Source: Oscillibacter sp.
GTDB taxonomy: Bacteria; Bacillota; Clostridia; Oscillospirales; Oscillospiraceae
Direction: 5' to 3'
Assembly: GCA_022797935.1 (NCBI GenBank)
Contig: JAAWLO010000015.1
Span: forward strand, 1 to 38,630
DNA length: 38,630 bases
The first letter of the stretch is position 1. Each line of letters starts with the position of its first letter. The notes below the pieces were generated by a model. The model did not search any database and was not told the origin of the DNA. It saw nothing but the letters and a program-made list of their open reading frames with translations. Position numbers and translations under genes: made by a program. Positions 34,125-38,630 of this stretch are shown here, one piece after another.

Positions 34125-34904
34125 ATGCCGGACTGCCGGACGCGCTATCCTCTTATGCTGATTCACGGCCTCAACTGCCGGGACGACTGGATTTTTTCGT
34201 ACTGGGGCTCTGTGGCTGAAACCCTGAAAGCCCACGGGGCCCAAGTGTATCTCAGCGGCCAGGACGCCTGGGGCAGCATCCCCGCCAACAGCGCTGCCCT
34301 CCTCCGGCGGGGTGAAGCCATTCTGGCGGATACCGGCTGTGACCGGCTCAATCTGATTGCTCATTCCAAGGGCGGCCTGGAGGCCCGGTATCTGATTTCC
34401 ACCCTGGGCTTCGGGGACCGGGCCGCCTCCCTCACCACCATCTGTACGCCTCACCGAGGCTCCAAATCGGCGGCGGAATGGCTCCGGCGGGAATGGGTGT
34501 GCCGCATGGCAGGCCGCAGGCTGGAGGCCTTCTGGCGTGCCCGAGGCGACCGGCAGCCGGATTTCCAGGCCGCCATCCAAGCCCTGACGCCAGAGACCCT
34601 GTCCCGGTTCAACGCCGAAAACCCGGATCATCCCCTGGTCTATTACCAGAGTTGGGGCGCCCGGCTGAAGAGCGGGGGCTGGGACCCTATGGACCGCTTC
34701 CAGCTGTGGCTAACCCGGGCGGACGCCCCTACCGACGGTCTGGTCTCTCCGGACTCCGCCGTCTGGGGCCTCTACCGCGGAACCCTGGAAGGCGTCTCCC
34801 ACCAGGACAGCGTGGGAGGCCGCCGCCGGCGGAAGCAAAATGGCTTTTCTCCGGAGGCGTTTTATATCCGCCTGGTGCAGGAACTGAAGGAACTGGGATT
34901 TTGA
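34125..34904 (+). CDS. Alpha/beta hydrolase, lipase-like
   Basis: A 259-residue alpha/beta hydrolase related to triacylglycerol lipases. After YPLMLIHGLNCRDDW (oxyanion-hole HG) come DAWGSIPANSAALL and the nucleophile elbow NLIAHSKGGLEARYL (Ser about residue 81, GxSxG changed to AHSKG), then TICTPHRGSKSAAEW. The catalytic Asp is probably in APTDGLVS and the His in GVSHQD. There is no signal peptide, so it should act inside the cell. The substrate is not known; a lipid or phospholipid ester is a guess. The start follows AAGGGAGG. It is 15 bases upstream of ispE and may be cotranscribed with it. Confidence 0.87.
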   Translation: MPDCRTRYPLMLIHGLNCRDDWIFSYWGSVAETLKAHGAQVYLSGQDAWGSIPANSAALLRRGEAILADTGCDRLNLIAHSKGGLEARYLISTLGFGDRAASLTTICTPHRGSKSAAEWLRREWVCRMAGRRLEAFWRARGDRQPDFQAAIQALTPETLSRFNAENPDHPLVYYQSWGARLKSGGWDPMDRFQLWLTRADAPTDGLVSPDSAVWGLYRGTLEGVSHQDSVGGRRRRKQNGFSPEAFYIRLVQELKELGF

Positions 34905-34919
34905 ACAGGAGGGAACACC

Positions 34920-35783
34920 ATGAAACAACAGCAGCAGGCCCCGGCGAAGATCAATCTGGCTCTGGATATCCTGGGTCCCCGTCCGGATGGCTACCATGAA
35001 ATGCGTATGGTCATGCAGACGGTCAGTCTCTGCGACATCGTGACCCTGGAGGAAACCGGAACTGGCTTCACCCTGTCCGCCCAAGGACTCCGTCTTTCCC
35101 CGGGCAAAACGCTGGAACAGCGGGCGGCAGAGGCCTTTTTCTCCCATTTGGGCCGTCCCCTTCCGGGCCTGCGGGTGACTTTGGAAAAGCGTACCCCGGC
35201 CTATGCGGGCCTGGGCGGCGGCAGCGCCGACGTGGCCGCCCTGCTGCGGCTGCTGCGGGAACGATACGCCCCAGACCTGTCCCCAAAAGAATTGGAGGCC
35301 ATCGGCGGGCAGATTGGCAGCGATATGCCTTTCTGCATCCGGGGCGGCACAGCTTTGGCGGAAGGCCGGGGCGGCCTGCTGACGGACCTGTCCCCTCTGC
35401 CGGACTGCCGTTTTGTAATTTGTAAGCCGGCGTTCGACCTGCCCACAGGGCCGATGTTTGCCCGTCTCTGTTTCAACTGCAGTCTCCTCCATCCGGATGT
35501 AATGGGAATGTGTTCCGCCCTGGAGCGCGGAGAAGGGAAGGGCATAGCGGCCTGCGTGGGCAACGTGTTTGAGGGGGTTCTGGAACCCGAAGAACGGCGG
35601 GAAATCGACTATATAAAGGAAGTCCTTCTCCGCTGCGGGGCGCTGAGTGCCGCCATGTCCGGTTCTGGTCCGGCGGTATTCGGCCTCTTCGCGGAAGAAA
35701 CCGGAACTGCTTGGGCTCTGGACGTGCTAAAGCAGCGATATACGCAAGTCTTCTTAGCCGAACCCGTAGGCCGTCTGCTTTAA
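34920..35783 (+). CDS. ispE: 4-(cytidine 5'-diphospho)-2-C-methyl-D-erythritol kinase
   Basis: The GHMP kinase of the MEP pathway, phosphorylating CDP-ME at the 2-hydroxyl. The 287 residues show APAKINLALDILGPRPDGYHE, the ATP loop AYAGLGGGSADVAALL (about 97-110), GSDMPFCIRGGTALAEGRG and MSGSGPAVFGLF near the end. ATG has AGGAGGG upstream, 15 bases after the lipase-like gene. With dxr and ispG elsewhere in the window the MEP route is clearly the isoprenoid pathway here. Confidence 0.96.
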   Translation: MKQQQQAPAKINLALDILGPRPDGYHEMRMVMQTVSLCDIVTLEETGTGFTLSAQGLRLSPGKTLEQRAAEAFFSHLGRPLPGLRVTLEKRTPAYAGLGGGSADVAALLRLLRERYAPDLSPKELEAIGGQIGSDMPFCIRGGTALAEGRGGLLTDLSPLPDCRFVICKPAFDLPTGPMFARLCFNCSLLHPDVMGMCSALERGEGKGIAACVGNVFEGVLEPEERREIDYIKEVLLRCGALSAAMSGSGPAVFGLFAEETGTAWALDVLKQRYTQVFLAEPVGRLL

Positions 35784-35796
35784 CAACAACACCCTA

Positions 35797-35880
35797 TCCT
35801 TCGTCTCCCGTCCTTCGTCTCCCGTCCTTCGTCTCCCGTCCTTCGTCTCCCGTCCTTCGCCTCCCGTCCCTCGTCCCCCC
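35797..35880 (+). repeat. 14-bp tandem repeat, six copies
   Basis: The unit TCCTTCGTCTCCCG is repeated at 35797, 35811, 35825 and 35839 exactly, then with one change (35853) and a degenerate sixth copy (35867). It is pyrimidine-only except for G at two positions of each unit. It lies in the gap between the convergent ispE and sfsA genes. Confidence 0.92.
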
Positions 35881-35902
35881 CCCGCAGGGGAGGGGGAATG
35901 CT

Positions 35903-35928
35903 CAAGGGGGGACGAAGGTCCCCTCTTG
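35903..35928. terminator. Possible terminator hairpin between ispE and sfsA
   Basis: The sequence CAAGG-GGGGAC / GTCCCC-CTTG forms a stem with loop GAAG. The tails are short and not T-rich, so it is a weak candidate. Confidence 0.4.
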
Positions 35929-35930
35929 AT

Positions 35931-36671
35931 TCAGGGCGGAGGGAAAGGAGCGCAATGGAGCCGCCGCGGGCGGCTGCGGAATGAAGCGGATTTTCCGACG
36001 CCCAGGACGGGAATTTCCTGGCGGATTGACAAGCTCTCCGGCGTCACAGCGCAGTCCCAGGCACACACCTGAACGCCCTTCTCCGCCGCCTCCCGCAAAG
36101 CCTCCCCAAAAGCAGGATGCGTCTCATCATTGGGCGCTACGCTCTTCATGCCCTCCATCTGCACCACAAAGAACAGCGCCGCCCCCAGTCCTGCCTCCGC
36201 CGCCCGCTGTAACTCCCGAATATGCTTCACACCCCGCTCGGTAGGCGCGTCGGGAAAGCGGGCCGCGCCGTTCTCCTCCAGCGTAACCCCCTTCACCTCA
36301 ATCAAAAAGCGGCCTCCTGCGCTCTCCACACAAAAATCCAGCCGGGAGTCCCCATATGAATACTCCCGCCGCAGCACTGCCCCCTCCGGCAGCTGCGGCG
36401 TCACCCACTCGGCGAATACCTGGTTCGGGGCCTGGGCGTCCATGTTCACCAGCAAGTCCCCTTTCCGCACCGCAATCAAGTCATAGGCCGTCTTCCGCCC
36501 CGGGTTCATTCCCCGCGCCAAATAGACCTCCGCGCCGGGCGTCAGCAGCTCCCGGCAGCGGCCCGTATTCTTAACATGGACGGTCTGAATCCCCTCCCCG
36601 GTCTCCACCTGGGCGATAAAACGGTTGGGACGGGCCACAAACCGGCCTGAACAGACAGACGAATAACGCAT
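35931..36671 (-). CDS. sfsA: SfsA family nuclease/regulator
   Basis: A 246-residue SfsA protein, a family linked to sugar fermentation regulation in E. coli and carrying a PD-(D/E)XK-type nuclease core. The order is RFVARPNRFIAQVE (N-terminal nucleic-acid domain), HVKNTGRCRELLTPG, RREYSYGDSRLDFCVE and the nuclease strand FLIEVKGVTLEENG, followed by RFPDAPTERGVKHIREL. ATG 36671 has AAGGAG 6 bases upstream; the reading back to 36704 is not needed. It is convergent with ispE. The C-terminal 35 residues are Arg/Pro-rich and look like a tail added by read-through past the usual end, since typical SfsA ends near 230. Confidence 0.92.
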   Translation of the reverse strand: MRYSSVCSGRFVARPNRFIAQVETGEGIQTVHVKNTGRCRELLTPGAEVYLARGMNPGRKTAYDLIAVRKGDLLVNMDAQAPNQVFAEWVTPQLPEGAVLRREYSYGDSRLDFCVESAGGRFLIEVKGVTLEENGAARFPDAPTERGVKHIRELQRAAEAGLGAALFFVVQMEGMKSVAPNDETHPAFGEALREAAEKGVQVCAWDCAVTPESLSIRQEIPVLGVGKSASFRSRPRRLHCAPFPPP

Positions 36672-36815
36672 AGGATTCTCCTTCAACGTGAAACTTTTCG
36701 CCATGATATCACATTTCCCCCCTTCCGTCGAGCCCCTGCCTCCGCCTTTTTCCCCGGGAGGGCCCTGCTGCGAGGAATCTCCTCATAAAAGAATGATAAA
36801 ATTTTCGCAAAGCCA

Positions 36816-36844
36816 TTGTTTTTTTTGAAAAGAGTTGATACAAT
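36816..36844 (+). promoter_or_regulatory. Promoter for the sodium-pump decarboxylase operon
   Basis: TTGTTT (36816-36821) and TACAAT (36839-36844) have a 17-base spacer, in an A/T-rich island just upstream of ATG 36876. Confidence 0.55.
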
Positions 36845-36875
36845 AGGCCTGCATCTATTTTTTAGGAGGGAGCAT

Positions 36876-37148
36876 ATGCCAGAATATTCCAGCTTATTTG
36901 TCTGCCTGATGGGCATGGGCACCGTCTTCTTCGGGCTCATCTGCCTCATCCTCCTGACGACGGTTATGGGTAAGATTGTGGGCGGCCATACTTCCGCCGT
37001 CACGCCCCCCGCCCCCGTCGTAACCGGTCCCGCCGCCGCGCCGGAGGGGAACCGTCAGGAGATTGCCGCCGCCGTGGCCGCCGCTGTTGCGGAGGAGCTG
37101 GGCACCAGCATCACAGGCATTCGCATCGTGTCTATGAAGAAACTGTAA
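36876..37148 (+). CDS. OadG-like gamma subunit of a sodium-translocating decarboxylase
   Basis: A 90-residue membrane protein. One transmembrane helix (about 8-30: LFVCLMGMGTVFFGLICLIL) is followed by a short Pro/Ala linker and a soluble tail with EIAAAVAAAVAEELG. This is the layout of the OadG/MmdD/GcdD subunits that hold the complex together at the membrane. The ATG has AGGAGGG 8 bases upstream. It is first in the operon before the biotin carrier and beta subunit. Confidence 0.9.
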   Translation: MPEYSSLFVCLMGMGTVFFGLICLILLTTVMGKIVGGHTSAVTPPAPVVTGPAAAPEGNRQEIAAAVAAAVAEELGTSITGIRIVSMKKL

Positions 37149-37175
37149 CAAGAAGAGGAAAAAGGAGAGAGCATC

Positions 37176-37514
37176 ATGAAAAAGTACAGAGTCACCGTCA
37201 ACGGCACCGCCTATGAGATTGAGCTGGAGGAGCTGACCGGAGCCGCTCCTGCTCCCGCCCCCGCCCCTGCCGCAGCGCCCGCCGCTGCCGCCCCTGCCGG
37301 AGGCGAGCAGGTCACCAGCCCCATGCCCGGCACCATTCTGGACGTGAAGGTCAGCCAGGGCGCTTCCGTGAAGAAGGGCGATGTGCTGATGATTCTGGAG
37401 GCCATGAAGATGGAGAACGAGATCATGTGCCCCTGCGACGGCAAGGTCGCTTCCCTCCATGCCGCCAAGGGCGCGGCGGTGGAGTCCGGCACGCTGCTCT
37501 GCGTCATCCAGTAA
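37176..37514 (+). CDS. Biotin carboxyl carrier protein of the decarboxylase
   Basis: A 112-residue biotinyl subunit. The N-terminus (KKYRVTVNGTAYEIELEEL) is followed by a flexible Ala/Pro linker (about 24-46). The biotin domain ends the protein, with SPMPGTILDVKVSQGASV and the biotin lysine in EAMKMEN. It carries CO2 between a carboxyltransferase and the beta subunit, which pumps sodium. ATG follows AAAAAGGAGAG. The exact complex (methylmalonyl-, glutaconyl- or oxaloacetate type) cannot be told from this subunit. Confidence 0.92.
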   Translation: MKKYRVTVNGTAYEIELEELTGAAPAPAPAPAAAPAAAAPAGGEQVTSPMPGTILDVKVSQGASVKKGDVLMILEAMKMENEIMCPCDGKVASLHAAKGAAVESGTLLCVIQ

Positions 37515-37532
37515 GGCGCTGGAGGGACACAC

Positions 37533-38630
37533 ATGGAAGCTATTCTGGATTTTGTAAACAGCTCGGGATTCGCGCTGTTTGCCCAGGGGGACAACTGGAA
37601 GTGCCTGCTGATGATTTTCATCGCCTGCGGCCTTCTGTTCCTGGGCATTGTGAAGAAATTTGAGCCTCTGCTGCTGGTGCCCATCGCCTTCGGCATGCTC
37701 ATCACCAACCTGCCCGGCGCGGAGATGTACCACGAGATCTTCTTCGCCGGCGGCCACATCCATTGGGATCTCATCGGCGGCGCACCGGTAACCCAGGAAT
37801 TCCTCAACGAGCTGGCCGCCGTGGGCGTTTCCGACGCGGTGCTGGCCACCGCCACAGCAGGCCAATCCATCACGGCGGGCCTCATTGACATCCTGTATCT
37901 GGGCGTCAAGCTGGGCATCTATCCCTGCCTGATCTTCATGGGCGTGGGCGCTATGACCGACTTCGGTCCCCTGATCGCCAACCCCAAGAGCCTGCTCCTG
38001 GGCGCGGCGGCACAGCTGGGCATCTTCATGACCTTCGTGGGCTGCCGCTTCTCCGGCATCTTCACCTCCGCCCAGGCCGGTTCCATCGGCATTATCGGCG
38101 GCGCGGACGGCCCCACCGCCATTTACGGCGCCACCAAGCTGGCCCCGGAACTGCTGGGCCCCATCGCCGTGGCAGCCTACAGCTACATGGCCCTAGTCCC
38201 CGTCATCCAGCCCCCCATCATGCGGCTGCTGACCACCGAGCGTGAGCGGAAAATCGTCATGAAGCCTCTGCGGCAGGTCTCCAAGACGGAGAAGATCATC
38301 TTCCCCATCATGGTCGCCGTATTCGTGGCGCTGCTGGTGCCCTCCGCCGCCCCCCTGATCGCCTGCCTCATGCTGGGCAACCTGTTCCGTGAGTGCGGCG
38401 TGGTGGAGCGCCTGAGCAAAACCGTGCAGAACGAGCTCATCAACATCGTCACCATCTTCCTGGGCGTGTCCGTGGGCGCAACGGCCACGGGCCGGACCTT
38501 CCTCAGCCTCCAGACCATTGCCATCATGGCTATGGGCATTGTGGCCTTCGGCTTCGGCACCGCCGGCGGCGTGGTCCTGGCCAAGATCATGAACCTGTTC
38601 CTGAAAGAGAAGATCAATCCCCTCATCGGC
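37533..38630 (+). CDS. Sodium-translocating decarboxylase beta subunit (partial)
   Basis: The sequence is open to the window end (366 codons), so the C-terminus is missing. It is the membrane-embedded, sodium-pumping beta subunit of an OadB/MmdB/GcdB-type decarboxylase, with many hydrophobic helices (for example near 25-60 and 115-160). Family motifs are LGVKLGIYPCLIFMGVGAMTDFGP, the sodium-site segment IGIIGGADGPTAIY, SYMALVPVIQPPIMRLLTT and GVSVGATATGRTFL. ATG 37533 has GGAGGG 6 bases upstream, 18 bases after the biotin carrier gene. The carboxyltransferase (alpha) gene is not in the window and is probably downstream. Confidence 0.95.
   Translation, partial: MEAILDFVNSSGFALFAQGDNWKCLLMIFIACGLLFLGIVKKFEPLLLVPIAFGMLITNLPGAEMYHEIFFAGGHIHWDLIGGAPVTQEFLNELAAVGVSDAVLATATAGQSITAGLIDILYLGVKLGIYPCLIFMGVGAMTDFGPLIANPKSLLLGAAAQLGIFMTFVGCRFSGIFTSAQAGSIGIIGGADGPTAIYGATKLAPELLGPIAVAAYSYMALVPVIQPPIMRLLTTERERKIVMKPLRQVSKTEKIIFPIMVAVFVALLVPSAAPLIACLMLGNLFRECGVVERLSKTVQNELINIVTIFLGVSVGATATGRTFLSLQTIAIMAMGIVAFGFGTAGGVVLAKIMNLFLKEKINPLIG

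Noticed and set aside
35797-35880. Possible CRISPR array or small-RNA gene
   Set aside because: Units are 14 bp and directly joined, with no spacers and no flanking promoter.

Overview
The window is a chromosomal segment of a GC-rich, endospore-forming Firmicute. I infer a member of the Clostridia, most likely Oscillospiraceae (the Flavonifractor/Pseudoflavonifractor/Intestinimonas neighbourhood). The reasons are an alpha/beta-type small acid-soluble spore protein, dipicolinate synthase A and B, BclA-like spore-surface proteins, a Gram-positive PolC replicase, SLH-domain surface anchoring, strong AGGAGG-type ribosome binding sites and a sodium-pump decarboxylase typical of anaerobic fermenters. 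No phage, integrase, transposase, rRNA, tRNA or CRISPR array was seen.

Layout. 1-212 is a hairpin-rich leader before recR. 213-2318 holds recR, an unknown helical protein and a cytidylate-kinase-like protein, with good promoters and terminators. 2349-5205 is a spore-surface island: a TPR glycosyltransferase downstream of a broken BclA-like gene, and a divergent BclA-like gene in which the collagen stretch is replaced by a Cys/Pro-rich 14-residue repeat. Both divergent genes have sigma-K-like promoter matches. 5365-8826 (minus) carries a 1017-residue SLH protein with a phosphodiester glycosidase domain, and a small DUF6506-like protein. 8980-11121 is a PcrA/UvrD helicase.

11371-21584 is the classic pyrH-frr-uppS-cdsA-dxr-rseP-ispG-polC run. 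It joins UMP synthesis, ribosome recycling, undecaprenyl and phospholipid precursors, two MEP-pathway enzymes, site-2 proteolysis and the replicative polymerase, with many start/stop overlaps. Ferritin and a chemoreceptor follow, separated by a shared terminator, then a minus-strand murC-prolyl-tRNA deacylase pair. A frameshifted TmrB-like P-loop gene is decaying at 26371-26950. CCA-adding enzyme, a sigma-G-type SASP gene and convergent dpaBA come next.

The right third holds two HAD phosphatases (YjjG-like and ThrH), a Bcp peroxiredoxin, a 169-bp element bounded by 22-bp inverted repeats (MITE-like), a DUF1015 protein, a lipase-like hydrolase, ispE, a 14-bp tandem repeat, sfsA, and the start of a sodium-translocating decarboxylase operon (gamma, biotin carrier, beta). 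The last gene runs off the window end. The most unusual points are the Cys-Pro repeat spore protein with its decayed sister and glycosyltransferase, the MITE-like element, and the two multiply frameshifted pseudogenes.
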